Below, piece by piece: positions 8,841 through 18,765 of a stretch of 64,000 nt of DNA. Each line of letters begins with the position of its first letter. Position 1 is the first letter of the stretch. The stretch covers positions 1-64,000 of the forward strand of contig JAJEIA010000118.1 of NCBI GenBank assembly GCA_022823505.1, read 5' to 3'. Source of the DNA: Dehalococcoidia bacterium (GTDB lineage Bacteria; Chloroflexota; Dehalococcoidia; Lucifugimonadales; UBA3495). The position numbers and the translations under genes are program-made. Below the pieces are notes generated by a model that did no database searches, was not told the DNA's origin, and was given only the letters and a program-made list of their open reading frames with translations.

Positions 8841-9860
8841 CTAACGGCGGTACTCGTCGCCGCAGTCGCCGATGATCCGGTAGAGGTCGCGGGCGTTCGC
8901 CGACACGGTTTCGATGGCCTGGTTGTCGTCCGCGTCCAGGTGGAAGCCGAAGAGGCGGGCGTTTTCGGCGATGTGCTCGGCGACGCCGAGACGGGCTCCG
9001 ATGATCACGCCGGCCACCGCCGGTTTGTCCAGGATGTAACGCTCGGCGACGTTGGCTATGCTCACGCCATGCCTGTCCGCGACGGTGCGCAGCACGGTCA
9101 ACAGTTGCTGGAACAGCGGCCAGCCGCCCCAGGCGTCGATCATCTGCTTGTACTTGCGCAGGCTGGCGGTGTTCAGCTCGGCCGGGCCCGGTTCGGGCTG
9201 GCCGAGGTAGCGATCCGAAAGCAGGCCGCCGCAGAGGACGCCGTAGGGGAGCAGCCACACGCGCTGTTCCTCGCAGACCGCGGACATCTGCACCTCCGGT
9301 CGCCGGTCGATCAGCGAGTACTGCACCTGGTTGGAAACGACGCGGACGCCGTGGTCGGCAATCTCCCGCAGGCGCTCGGTGTCGAAGTTGGTCAATGCCA
9401 CGCGGTGGATCTTGCCCTCGTCGCGGAGAGTGGCCAGTTGTTCCAAGGCGTCCAGGTAGCGTTTGTCGCGGTACTCCCACCAGTGAAATTGCAGGAGGTC
9501 GAGACGGTCAACACCCATGCGCCGCAGCGAGATGTCCACGTTGTTCTCGACGATCTGCCGCGTCATGGGACCGGGCCGGGGCACCCACTTGGTGAACGCC
9601 TGGATATCCGATAGCGCGGCATCACCGCGTTCGGATGCCAACCGCCGGCGGAATTCGCCGATGAAATCCTCGGCGGGACCGTAGTGGTCGGCCAGGTCCC
9701 AGGTGGTGAAACCCGCGTCGTGGTAAGCCAGCATCGCATCGAGGGCCGCGGTAGGATCGATCCGCCCGTGAGCGCCCGACACCTGCCACATGCCGTTCAG
9801 GATGCGGCAAATGGGCAAGCCATCAACGAAACGGAGGCGGGATTCTGTTGGGAGGGACAT
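8841..9860 (-). CDS. Aldo/keto reductase
   Basis: TTWDLADHYGPAEDFIGEF, DRLDLLQFHWW, VSNQVQYSLIDRRPE. Confidence 0.88.
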   Translation of the reverse strand: MSLPTESRLRFVDGLPICRILNGMWQVSGAHGRIDPTAALDAMLAYHDAGFTTWDLADHYGPAEDFIGEFRRRLASERGDAALSDIQAFTKWVPRPGPMTRQIVENNVDISLRRMGVDRLDLLQFHWWEYRDKRYLDALEQLATLRDEGKIHRVALTNFDTERLREIADHGVRVVSNQVQYSLIDRRPEVQMSAVCEEQRVWLLPYGVLCGGLLSDRYLGQPEPGPAELNTASLRKYKQMIDAWGGWPLFQQLLTVLRTVADRHGVSIANVAERYILDKPAVAGVIIGARLGVAEHIAENARLFGFHLDADDNQAIETVSANARDLYRIIGDCGDEYRR

Positions 9861-9889
9861 GGGCTTGGTTGGGTTTTTTGGAGATCGGG

Positions 9890-11593
9890 CTACGCAATTG
9901 AGGATGCTTCTGCTGCGATTTCGGCAATCGCATCCAGAACAGACGTGACCTCAGGATCTATTTTGTCGGGTTCGATATGGTTCACCAAGAAATGGTAATC
10001 CGCCTTGGTTTGTATGGTCGACAAACCGGTTTTCGAGTAGAACGACCTGAATAATGGTCCCAGGAAATCGTCTGAGACCTTGGTATTGTCGTCCCATGGC
10101 GACCCTCTGCCGAGAAGCTGCATCGCATTTTCCGTTTCTGCAATCGACGCGGCCATGCTTTCACGAAAGAGTGGCCATTCCGAGCCTGCCCACCGCATCA
10201 GGACATCATTAGTGCAGAAATAGTTTTCGATCTCCCTTTTGCGCCAGCTATGTTCAAACAGTGCGTCACTGCCACCATCTGGCAGGTTGAGGTTATCGTA
10301 CAGGGCGAAACCGCGCAGAACTGGACACGCTTCGCGCAAGCCCCAGAAGTGCTCCCGCGCTCTCATGGGTTGGTTGCCCACATCACGGACATATGGGCGC
10401 TGGAGTAAATGCTGCGCGGGGTGGTTTAGGCGTCGAGCGAATGCTTGAAGAATTGACAGATCTGTTGACCCCTCAACGTACAACACCCAGCCGGTTAGCT
10501 CGGCTAGCAGGTATTGTTCATAACCAATATCCGACAGGGCTTTAAGCACTTGTCCTCGGCCGCTACGGCTATCAATACGATGTGGGGAGCCGACAAATGC
10601 GGTTACTTGGTGCCGCTGACCAGCCTCATTCATCACGATCTCGGAGTGGGTCGCGATGACCAACTGGCTGCCTTGCTGCTCTGCAGTTTCAGCGATAGCC
10701 TGGTAGATCTGCCGCTGTCGTAGTATTTCCAAGTGAGCGTCCGGCTCGTCAAGCAAGATGACCGAGTCGGGATGCAGAAGCATGTAAGCCGTTAGCATCA
10801 ACGTTTGCTGGAAACCACGTCCGGACGATGACAGGTCCAACTCTAGGTTTTGCATATAGGCGTCTTCGTAACGGAGCGTAATTTCGCCGCGTTCGGGGTT
10901 GTATTGAGGCTCTAATATCGTTGCTCCGAAAACATTGCGGATGCTAGGTATCAGGATAGTGTCCCATTGATTCCGGTGATCCAGATATACCTCGTAGCAT
11001 AGATTGCGCAGCACCTCGGCAGTTCTGCCTTGTCCTAACAATACGTTGACCGTCCCGGGTTGCAGCATGGCTTCCGATGATGCCAAGCCGGACATAGGGG
11101 GCAGGAAAGCAATTTGCTCACGGAAAGCCTCTTCTGGGATCAGCATCCTGTGCTTGCCGTCAGCAGACATCCTCAAAGGCCGGCAGTAGAAGGATTCCGG
11201 GTTAGCGTAGTCAAACTCCAAACCGCAAGTCCATTCCCTGCCACTAGGAGACACGCCGTCAACAATAATCTCAATCCGGACGTTGGCGGTACCGCCTTCC
11301 TGTCGATTGGCTTCCCGTGTTCTCAGCCCGCGCCATAGAAGGTTCGCGTGACCGACTGGTACCGACAACAAATCCAATCGGTTGATGGACACGCCAGGCC
11401 GCTGCAAATCGTCCGTCGGCACCATCCCCCAACGTTCTCGCCACCGCCGCAACCCCAGTTCCCACAGCGACAGCGCCTGTAGCGCGGTGGTTTTGCCAGA
11501 GTCGTTAGGACCCACGAATACCACGACGTTATCCAGTTCGACCGTCACGTCTTCGAACTGCTTGAAATTGCGTACTGTGAGCTTGGTGAGCAT
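9890..11593 (-). CDS. AAA ATPase with probable TOPRIM domain (OLD-family-like ATP-dependent endonuclease)
   Basis: VVFVGPNDSGKTTALQAL Walker A, LSSSGRGFQQTLML signature, VILLDEPDAHLE Walker B, C-terminal WVLYVEGSTDLSILQAFA and REIENYF. Confidence 0.75.
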   Translation of the reverse strand: MLTKLTVRNFKQFEDVTVELDNVVVFVGPNDSGKTTALQALSLWELGLRRWRERWGMVPTDDLQRPGVSINRLDLLSVPVGHANLLWRGLRTREANRQEGGTANVRIEIIVDGVSPSGREWTCGLEFDYANPESFYCRPLRMSADGKHRMLIPEEAFREQIAFLPPMSGLASSEAMLQPGTVNVLLGQGRTAEVLRNLCYEVYLDHRNQWDTILIPSIRNVFGATILEPQYNPERGEITLRYEDAYMQNLELDLSSSGRGFQQTLMLTAYMLLHPDSVILLDEPDAHLEILRQRQIYQAIAETAEQQGSQLVIATHSEIVMNEAGQRHQVTAFVGSPHRIDSRSGRGQVLKALSDIGYEQYLLAELTGWVLYVEGSTDLSILQAFARRLNHPAQHLLQRPYVRDVGNQPMRAREHFWGLREACPVLRGFALYDNLNLPDGGSDALFEHSWRKREIENYFCTNDVLMRWAGSEWPLFRESMAASIAETENAMQLLGRGSPWDDNTKVSDDFLGPLFRSFYSKTGLSTIQTKADYHFLVNHIEPDKIDPEVTSVLDAIAEIAAEASSIA

Positions 11594-11723
11594 TCCGGAA
11601 ACCCACACGGGCTTTGTGCTGCGATTGTACCATCCTGCTCGGTTTGACACCCGGCCCTTGTGTTAGGATGCGCCCAATCACGCTCAGACCCAGACTTGCC
11701 CGCCCGCCACAGGAGGCACCGCC

Positions 11724-12830
11724 ATGACCACGCAGCAGCCCATCCGCATCGGACTGATCGGCGCCAACATCCACCAGGGCTGGTCGCCACGCGCGCACCT
11801 GCCCGCCCTGGCGGCCCACCCCGACTTCGACCTGTCCGCCGTGTGCACGACGCGGCAAGAATCGGCGGACGAGGCCAAGGCAGCGTTCAATGCCGGCAGC
11901 GCGTGGGACGACTACAACCGGATGCTGGCCGACGGCGACATCGAGGCCGCCACGATCTCGCTGCGCGTGCCCAGCCACTACGAGCCGACCACCGCCGCAC
12001 TGCGGGCCGGCAAGCACACCTTCACCGAGTGGCCGCTGGGTCGGACCACCGCCGAGGCCATCGAGATGGCCGACCTGGCCCGGGAGCAGGGCGTCAAGAC
12101 CATCGTGGGCCTGCAGGCGCGGGCCAACCCGGCCATCGCGCACCTGAAGAACCTGGTGGCCGACGGCTACGTGGGCCGGGTCATGACCTGCCACGTGCGG
12201 CTGATGCGCGAGGGCGTGCTTTCGCGCGACTCGGGACGCACCTGGCAGCGGGACAATGACCTCGGCGCGCATACCCTGACCATCGCCTGCGGTCACACCA
12301 TCGACGCGTTGTGCAGCGTCGTCGGCGAGTTTGCCGACGTGGCCACTGTGGTCAGCACCCAGGCCACCACCTGGCACGAATCCGACACCGGCCAGGACCT
12401 TGAGGTGACATCGCCGGACAATATCCTGGTGAGCGGCAACCTGCAGGGCGGCGGCGTGGCGTCGGTGCAGATTGGCAGCACGCCGTGGGCCGGCAGCGGC
12501 TACCGCATGGAGATCTACGGGGAGGAGGGCACGCTGGTGGCCGTATCGGTCGACTCGCCGCAGATGCAGCAGGTGAGCATTCGCGGGGCCCACGGCGGCA
12601 GCAACGAGCTGCAGGACCTTACGCCGGCCGAGGAGCTGCACCTGGCTCCCGAGATCCCGGGCAGCACGGCATACAACGTGGGCCAGCTGTACAGCCTGTT
12701 CGCCGCGTCAATCCGGGGCACGGCCAACGGCGACGGGCTGCCTGACTTCGACCACGCGGTGGGGCTGCACAAGTTCATCGACGCCATCCGCCAGTCCAGC
12801 GACGAGGGGCAAAGAGTCTCCGTTGCGTGA
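11724..12830 (+). CDS. Gfo/Idh/MocA family oxidoreductase
   Basis: IRIGLIGANIHQGWSPRAHLPAL, GKHTFTEWPLGRTTAEA. Confidence 0.88.
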   Translation: MTTQQPIRIGLIGANIHQGWSPRAHLPALAAHPDFDLSAVCTTRQESADEAKAAFNAGSAWDDYNRMLADGDIEAATISLRVPSHYEPTTAALRAGKHTFTEWPLGRTTAEAIEMADLAREQGVKTIVGLQARANPAIAHLKNLVADGYVGRVMTCHVRLMREGVLSRDSGRTWQRDNDLGAHTLTIACGHTIDALCSVVGEFADVATVVSTQATTWHESDTGQDLEVTSPDNILVSGNLQGGGVASVQIGSTPWAGSGYRMEIYGEEGTLVAVSVDSPQMQQVSIRGAHGGSNELQDLTPAEELHLAPEIPGSTAYNVGQLYSLFAASIRGTANGDGLPDFDHAVGLHKFIDAIRQSSDEGQRVSVA

Positions 12831-12884
12831 CGCGATGAGGCGCAGTGGTACAATGCCGGCAGTTCACCGATTTGGGCAGTTGCC

Positions 12885-13475
12885 ATGACAACCACACCTG
12901 AAATCACGACCGGCGTCCGAATGAGTCTGGCTGAATTCCTGGATTTGCCCCGCCAGGAGCAGCGCTGCGAACTCATCGACGGAGTGGTGTACATGGCCGC
13001 GTTCCCGGTTCCTGACCACCAATTCCTGGCGACCGTGTTGACAACGCATTTGGCTCTGCAAATCTTGGAAACCGGGCTGGGCATTGTGTATCAGGTGGCC
13101 GGCGTCGTCGTATCGGACAACAGCGCTTTGGGACCGGATATCGTAGTCGTGCGGCAAGAGCGTGTCGGTATCATTGGGCGAACCGTTATTGACGGCGGCC
13201 CACCAGACATAGTGGTGGAAGTGTTATCGTCCGACCGGCGCGCGGACCTGGTGCGCAAACGGGAGTTGTATGAGGCCGCGGGCATCCCGGAATACTGGAT
13301 ACTGGACGGCGATGCCAACACGCTCACGGCGCTGGAGTTAGCCGATGATGGTACCTACCACGAGCGTGTCATCCTCACCGCCGCGGATACTCTGACAACC
13401 CCGCTCTTCCCAGAGTTCAGTGTGCCCCTGGCGCAAGTTTTCGACCATCCGGCTCGCATCCGGCCTAATATCTAG
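12885..13475 (+). CDS. Uma2 family protein (DUF820, PD-(D/E)XK-type fold)
   Basis: MSLAEFLDLPRQEQRCELIDGVVYMA, PDIVVEVLSSDRRADLVRKRELYEAAGIPEYWILD. Confidence 0.9.
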   Translation: MTTTPEITTGVRMSLAEFLDLPRQEQRCELIDGVVYMAAFPVPDHQFLATVLTTHLALQILETGLGIVYQVAGVVVSDNSALGPDIVVVRQERVGIIGRTVIDGGPPDIVVEVLSSDRRADLVRKRELYEAAGIPEYWILDGDANTLTALELADDGTYHERVILTAADTLTTPLFPEFSVPLAQVFDHPARIRPNI

Positions 13476-13503
13476 ACTGGACTGCGGTCGGTAACAAGAG
13501 TGA

Positions 13504-13532
13504 GGGGCGGGTCGCAGAACCCGCCCCTTTTT
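13504..13532 (+). terminator. Rho-independent terminator
   Basis: GGGGCGGGT-CGCAGA-ACCCGCCCC-TTTTT between convergent genes. Confidence 0.85.
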
Positions 13533-13555
13533 AGTGGCTTGACGCAGAGCGCCGG

Positions 13556-14818
13556 TTAGTCGGCGGTGGTGGTGGCCGTCTCCGCGGCGGTGGCGGCGTC
13601 GACGATGGGCTGGTTGGTGCGCGGGTCGACCTCGAAGGGGGAGTAGAGCTCCAGCTCCTTGCCCATCTCGCGGACGGCGGGGATGACCTCCTCGCCCATG
13701 AGGCGGAGGCTGCGCATCTGGTCCTCGTGGGTCATGGCGCCGTCGCCGTCCCAGAAGAAGACGCTGCCGGGGCGCAGGTACTCCAGCACCTCGCGGATCT
13801 TGGGGATGACCGTCTTGGGCGTGCCGGTGATGATGGTACTGTCGGCGACCTGGTCCTCGAAGGGCCGGCGGTTGGCGCCGAAGCGGCCGGCGGGCCCGAA
13901 GGCGGCGGCGGACAGGCGGCGGGACGTACGCGACGTGTGACCCGGCAGGTTCATGATGGCGGGGTTGATACCGCCCTCGTTGCCGGCCAGGAAGGGGTTG
14001 CTGACGCCGGACAAGTACTTGCGGCCGACTTCCTCAGCCAACTCCTCGGTCTCGTCGACGTGCACCTTCCACAGGTAGGCGACGTTCTGGGTGCCCGACT
14101 CGTAGCCGTTTTCAGCGGCGATGTCGTGGTAGAGCTGGAAGGCCTCGCGGGTGGGCTCCAGGCGGGTGGCCAGGAGGACCAGCGGGTAGCGATGCTCGGC
14201 GCACCACTTCACGGTCTCCACGGACACGGTGGACGGGATCCAGATCTGCGGGTGGGGCTGCTGCAGCGGCCGGGCCCACGGGTTGACGTAGCGGTAGTGG
14301 AAGTGTTTGCCCTCCCAGCGCCAGGGGCCGTCCTCGGTCCAGGCCTTGAGGATCAGGTCGTGGGCCTCCTCGAACCGCTCGCGGTTGAAGTTGGGCGGCG
14401 AGTTGTGGGACCAGCTCTCGCGGCCACCGCCACGGACGAATCCGGACACCAGGCGACCGTGGGAGATCATGTCGATCATGGCCAGCTGCTCGGCCAGCCA
14501 CAGTGGGTCGTCCCAGATGGGCAGCACGTTGCCCAGGATGATGATCTTCACCTTTTCGGTGATGCGGGCCAGGATGGACGCGCCGACGTTGGTGACGCCC
14601 TGCATGCAGAAGGGCGTGGAGTGGTGCTCGTTGAGCATCACGGCGTCGAAGCCCATCTGCTCGGCGTAGACCTTCTCGTCGAGGTAGCGGTTGTAGAGCT
14701 GGGCGCCGATGTCGGGTCGGTAGTGGCTGTTGGAGATACCCAGGTCGGTGCTCTGGGTGCCCATGAGGCCGGAGTTCTCATCCTGCCAGGGCTGCTCGGT
14801 AAAATGGCCAATCAGCAT
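13556..14818 (-). CDS. LLM class flavin-dependent oxidoreductase
   Basis: YAEQMGFDAVMLNEHHSTPFCMQG, WLAEQLAMIDMISHGRLVSGFVRGGGRE. Confidence 0.9.
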   Translation of the reverse strand: MLIGHFTEQPWQDENSGLMGTQSTDLGISNSHYRPDIGAQLYNRYLDEKVYAEQMGFDAVMLNEHHSTPFCMQGVTNVGASILARITEKVKIIILGNVLPIWDDPLWLAEQLAMIDMISHGRLVSGFVRGGGRESWSHNSPPNFNRERFEEAHDLILKAWTEDGPWRWEGKHFHYRYVNPWARPLQQPHPQIWIPSTVSVETVKWCAEHRYPLVLLATRLEPTREAFQLYHDIAAENGYESGTQNVAYLWKVHVDETEELAEEVGRKYLSGVSNPFLAGNEGGINPAIMNLPGHTSRTSRRLSAAAFGPAGRFGANRRPFEDQVADSTIITGTPKTVIPKIREVLEYLRPGSVFFWDGDGAMTHEDQMRSLRLMGEEVIPAVREMGKELELYSPFEVDPRTNQPIVDAATAAETATTTAD

Positions 14819-14942
14819 AGCGGCCTCTCCTTAGTCGGGAGTGCGGTACGGGTGGTTCGATGATGGCCGCAGTTTAGCAGGGGGCGGGTGCGGGGGCAAG
14901 GTTAGGTGTTGCTGACCATACCGTGTATGCTCGCAGGCTATT

Positions 14943-17762
14943 TCATAGCCTGTGGTTGGAAATCACCGGCTCCGCGGCCAGCAATCTGCGCAACCCGTCT
15001 AGATCGGGCAAAGACAAGATGTCGGCTATGCGACTGTCGAGAAGGCGCCGGGCGTCGCAGTCTGCCATTTCGGGTAAAGACCTGAATTCTTCTGTCGAAA
15101 GTGTATCAAACAACCCAGCGAGGAGTTCGATTTGGCGGTCAGTAACGGCCCTGAAGTCCAACACTGGCATATCTTGCAAGTCAGCTTTTTTCGGCTGCAC
15201 CCAACTACCCTCTGTAGTGTTGCGAAGGGCCATCAGAGAGAGGATTCCCAAACTACTGTTGAGCCAAACCGCCAATGCTTTTTCGACCGCGTCATCTCCC
15301 ACCTGTATAGGCCACCACATCCGTCCTAGTACGTTCACATCGGAGCGCAGAGCTACCACTCTGGCGGTATTCAGGCGAAATCGTGCGGCCACAAGCAAGC
15401 GGCCCGACATAGTCCACAAGTGCTCGCCGTAACCTGGCCGTTGTCCACCCCTCGGTGAAACCAAGGGAGAAAGGTATAGGTCGGGCTCACAAACGATGGA
15501 CCGTCGGTGTTCAGTGTTGTGCCCGTCGACTAAGGGGTACGCCGTCGTTGATTCCGTCCGATCGAACCCGTCGTCAAGCCTGCGCACATCGGGACCGATC
15601 CGGCCTACCTCAGCTAGTCGACACATGGGTAGCTTAGCGGTGTCCGATGCGCCGGGAATCCAAACTTCGTTATCATCGAAAAGACGTAGAGCGCTCCGGG
15701 TCAGACCGGACCTAGCGAATTGAACGCCGATCCATTGCCTACTGGCTATCGCCGAAGTCGGCATCGACAACATGTCGCCGACGTGCTGACCGGCAACTTC
15801 CAAAAGCGATTCGCCCGTTCCCTCCAGTTCTGCGGGAGTAGTAGTGCTGATAGCTTGACCGATTCGGTGCGCATCTAACACCCCTCCCGGATTTTGCCAA
15901 AGATTGACGAATATCGTGCGGTGTTCGCTCAGGCTTTCGTCGCTACCCCTGCGTGTCGCGATTAGCAGCGCTTCGGACAAGGAGGTGCTATCCGAAAAGT
16001 TCCATTTCATCGGATCATGCGACGCGATCACTATGTTCAGATTAAAATCTGTGGCCATTAGGTTTCGCGTTTGCTGCCAAGAAGGGCCAGTGCATACAGT
16101 CAAAGGCAATACTAAGGCTAGTCGTCCATCTCCGGGCCTCAACTTGGGCGTGGCAGCCGCAACAAATGCAGCACCCAAACCAGCCGTAGCAGATGCCGGC
16201 CTATGCTTCAATCGACGCGCTAATTCTTCCCTTAGACGTGGTCGCTCAGTGTCATCGACGCTGCCGAACAGCATGTTGCCAAACACCGAGCGCGTAAATG
16301 GAGGGTTCATAATGACTAGATCTAATTCTGGGAGGCGGGCAGTAACCCCCTCAGTCGCTCCAACGTTCCCGCTGCCGGTGACTCTTTCTGCTTGGAGAGT
16401 AGAGGGGCCGATGGTTTCCGAGGAAAGCGGAAACTGCACTGCGGCTTCATCCTCGCCTAGAAAATCCAATGAACCCAAAGAAACGTTGTCTCCTTCCGCC
16501 CCTAAGGGCATCACATACAGGTTCATCCGATCAAACTGAATGTTTGGGTTGAGCATCGCTAAGCTAGTTGCAGCAAAGTGAACAGCAGAGAGTTGGACAT
16601 CATATCCATGGAGTGCTTGTTCCACCATCGCTTTGTGCAACGCACCAGATTGCTGACCATCCGCCTCCACGTGTCTACGTTCCGCTTCAGCAGCTACTGC
16701 CATGAGCAGCGTACCCGTACCGCAGGCTAGGTCCGCTACGTTAAGTGATGCAGGGAACTCATGGTCACTCCAATCAACTTGAGGAGGCCATTCGTGGAAC
16801 ACCAACCGCGCTAGCATCGTCGCCGCCGGCACCGAGGTATAGTAAGCGCCAGTGAATTTGGCATTGGTAAGCAGGGTGTGAAATAGCCGGCCGGACAAAT
16901 CGTGCCCTTCAACGTTGCGGGTTTCGGAAACTGCCTTTGCAAGGTGTTGTAAAACCGAGGTTTGCAACTCATCCGGTCCATCGGCCAGAACGTCCAAGAT
17001 ATGAGCGGCCAATTCGAACACCGGCACATAGTCGATGGATTCGCAGATATAGCTCCAAATATTCCGGGTATGCGCAACGCCACCGCCCAAAGCTTCTTCC
17101 ATCATGGGGACATCTTCGTCCACGACCGAAAGCCGGTCTTGAAAAGCTAAAGCGTTGAACAACACTAAGCAGCCAATGCGTAGTGCGGCTCTACGATTGT
17201 TCTCTTGGTCGGTGCGGGCGATAATCTCGGCTATGCGGCGAGAAAGCCGTCGGTGGCTGGAGATCAGTCGAGCAGCCTCTTCAATTCGGTAATCGACAAC
17301 TCCAGCAGCAGCTATGACTCGATCGATGCCCTCTAATTCCAATGGGAGAGTTCGCAAGTGATCAGCGAGATCCGACACCGCTCCGGTCAACTGGCGCAGG
17401 GGCAAAATCCGAGTTCCGCGAGTTCCGTGCACATACCATATCAAGTCGGACGTAGATGTGAGCGCCGGTTCGATGTCGTCAACCTGCTTCAAGTGATTAG
17501 GGTACAAGATGCCTACCGTGGCCACTTCGTCTGGGAATGTCTCGAGACGTTCGTCCAACTGATGTTCTAACGAGCTAGCTGCGTCGGCCCATTTGCACTC
17601 CAGTAGCAACGTATCTCCGGTCTTCAATTCGATCAACACGTCCGGCGTTCCCTTGCGACCTCGGCGCTCGGCCTTTGCTTTCATGCCGTGGAGGGAGAGT
17701 GAGCGGGCGAGCAACGTGTTGACCGCCTCCTCTCGGATGGTTCCTCGGTGATTGGTCGCCAT
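14943..17762 (-). CDS. Type IIG-like restriction-modification protein (N-terminal PD-(D/E)XK-like nuclease plus N6-adenine methyltransferase)
   Basis: N-terminal GTPDVLIELKTGDTLLLECKW; SAM motif NVADLACGTGTLLMAVAAEA; catalytic LVIMNPPFTRS; 939 aa. Confidence 0.8.
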   Translation of the reverse strand: MATNHRGTIREEAVNTLLARSLSLHGMKAKAERRGRKGTPDVLIELKTGDTLLLECKWADAASSLEHQLDERLETFPDEVATVGILYPNHLKQVDDIEPALTSTSDLIWYVHGTRGTRILPLRQLTGAVSDLADHLRTLPLELEGIDRVIAAAGVVDYRIEEAARLISSHRRLSRRIAEIIARTDQENNRRAALRIGCLVLFNALAFQDRLSVVDEDVPMMEEALGGGVAHTRNIWSYICESIDYVPVFELAAHILDVLADGPDELQTSVLQHLAKAVSETRNVEGHDLSGRLFHTLLTNAKFTGAYYTSVPAATMLARLVFHEWPPQVDWSDHEFPASLNVADLACGTGTLLMAVAAEAERRHVEADGQQSGALHKAMVEQALHGYDVQLSAVHFAATSLAMLNPNIQFDRMNLYVMPLGAEGDNVSLGSLDFLGEDEAAVQFPLSSETIGPSTLQAERVTGSGNVGATEGVTARLPELDLVIMNPPFTRSVFGNMLFGSVDDTERPRLREELARRLKHRPASATAGLGAAFVAAATPKLRPGDGRLALVLPLTVCTGPSWQQTRNLMATDFNLNIVIASHDPMKWNFSDSTSLSEALLIATRRGSDESLSEHRTIFVNLWQNPGGVLDAHRIGQAISTTTPAELEGTGESLLEVAGQHVGDMLSMPTSAIASRQWIGVQFARSGLTRSALRLFDDNEVWIPGASDTAKLPMCRLAEVGRIGPDVRRLDDGFDRTESTTAYPLVDGHNTEHRRSIVCEPDLYLSPLVSPRGGQRPGYGEHLWTMSGRLLVAARFRLNTARVVALRSDVNVLGRMWWPIQVGDDAVEKALAVWLNSSLGILSLMALRNTTEGSWVQPKKADLQDMPVLDFRAVTDRQIELLAGLFDTLSTEEFRSLPEMADCDARRLLDSRIADILSLPDLDGLRRLLAAEPVISNHRL

Positions 17763-17901
17763 AACGATACTTCCCCTTTTTGCTGGATCGATCGGGCAGA
17801 GTGAAAGTCTAAACGGTGCAGGGCCCTATTTCAAACTCCTTCGGTGCCTGCAATGGTACAATCGCCCCGTTCATCAGGAATCCCAATCGAGGTTCAAAAC
17901 C

Positions 17902-17985
17902 ATGTCCATCGGCGTGGCAACTTCCGTCGCCCGCATCCTCAAACAGGTAGGCGTGGAGTGGGTTAGCGCGTCTGGCGGCCGTTAG
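17902..17985 (+). pseudogene. Truncated paralogue of the 5' end of the downstream TPP-dependent enzyme
   Basis: MSIGVATSVARILKQVGVEWVSASGGR* vs MSIDVATSIARILKQEGVEWVSTFPVCR at 18766; about 55 of 66 nt identical. Confidence 0.8.
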
Positions 17986-17995
17986 GAGCGTTCCC

Positions 17996-18367
17996 GTGCT
18001 GACCCGTGAGGAGTTGCAAACTGCCCAGGACCTGCTCGCCGCAGCCGAGCGGGAGTTTGCGCTGGGTGAGCTAATGGCCGGTGAGATCCTGCTGGCGGAC
18101 GCCGCGACTTCGGCGGTGAAAGCGTTCGCAAAAAACTCGGGCTGGCCTCATGACAGCAGCGACGATCTGATGAGTGTCCTACAGAGATTGGACGGCGAAT
18201 CCGAGGCACCCGGTTTCACGAGCAGATACCAGTTGATCAAAGCCTCTCCTGAGATGGTGAGATCTGGATACTCGGCCGGATCCGAGTTTGAAGATTCCTG
18301 GCGTGACTTTCTTTCGACGCGCGATTTCATCGAGCGGTTGAGCTCGCTGGGCGGCGACGGCCAATGA
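17996..18367 (+). CDS. Small helical protein, possibly HEPN/PaREP1-like
   Basis: EELQTAQDLLAAAEREFALGELMAGEILLADAATSAVKAFAKNSGWPHD; overlaps the next ORF by ATGA. Confidence 0.5.
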   Translation: MLTREELQTAQDLLAAAEREFALGELMAGEILLADAATSAVKAFAKNSGWPHDSSDDLMSVLQRLDGESEAPGFTSRYQLIKASPEMVRSGYSAGSEFEDSWRDFLSTRDFIERLSSLGGDGQ

Positions 18368-18732
18368 CCACGGCGCTGGAACCCTCGGAGCACGTAAACG
18401 CAGCACGCAACCTTCATTCCGAAGCCACTGCCGCCTTTGCCGCTGGCAGGAACCTGATAGGCGCCGAGCTCTTATGGGGAGCCGTTGCCCACTCGCTGAT
18501 CGCGGCGGCGCAGCAGCGCGGGATGCATCACGAACATCACCGCGATTTCAGACGTGCTGCCTGGCAGGTCAAGGAAGAAACAGGCCATGCGGATATTTGG
18601 ATTGGTTTCAAGGGAGCCGAACAGCTCCACATCTACTTCTACCACCAACGCATGTTTGGCGATTACAATCTAACGACAGCACGTCGCGACGCCAACCACT
18701 GCTTCGGCTTGCTGCTAGCATTGTTCGCCTAA
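18364..18732 (+). CDS. PaREP1-like domain protein
   Basis: EHVNAARNLHSEATAAFAAGRNLIGAELLWGAVAHSLIAAAQQRG...GAEQLHIYFYHQRM resembles PaREP1/HEPN-like architecture. Confidence 0.5.
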   Translation: MTTALEPSEHVNAARNLHSEATAAFAAGRNLIGAELLWGAVAHSLIAAAQQRGMHHEHHRDFRRAAWQVKEETGHADIWIGFKGAEQLHIYFYHQRMFGDYNLTTARRDANHCFGLLLALFA

Positions 18733-18765
18733 CGACTATCACAACCCCCAAACGAGGTCCAAACC

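Noticed and set aside
13727-14863. 378-aa plus-strand ORF over the LLM oxidoreductase
   Set aside because: Antisense shadow; repetitive G/V/D/H composition and no domain features.
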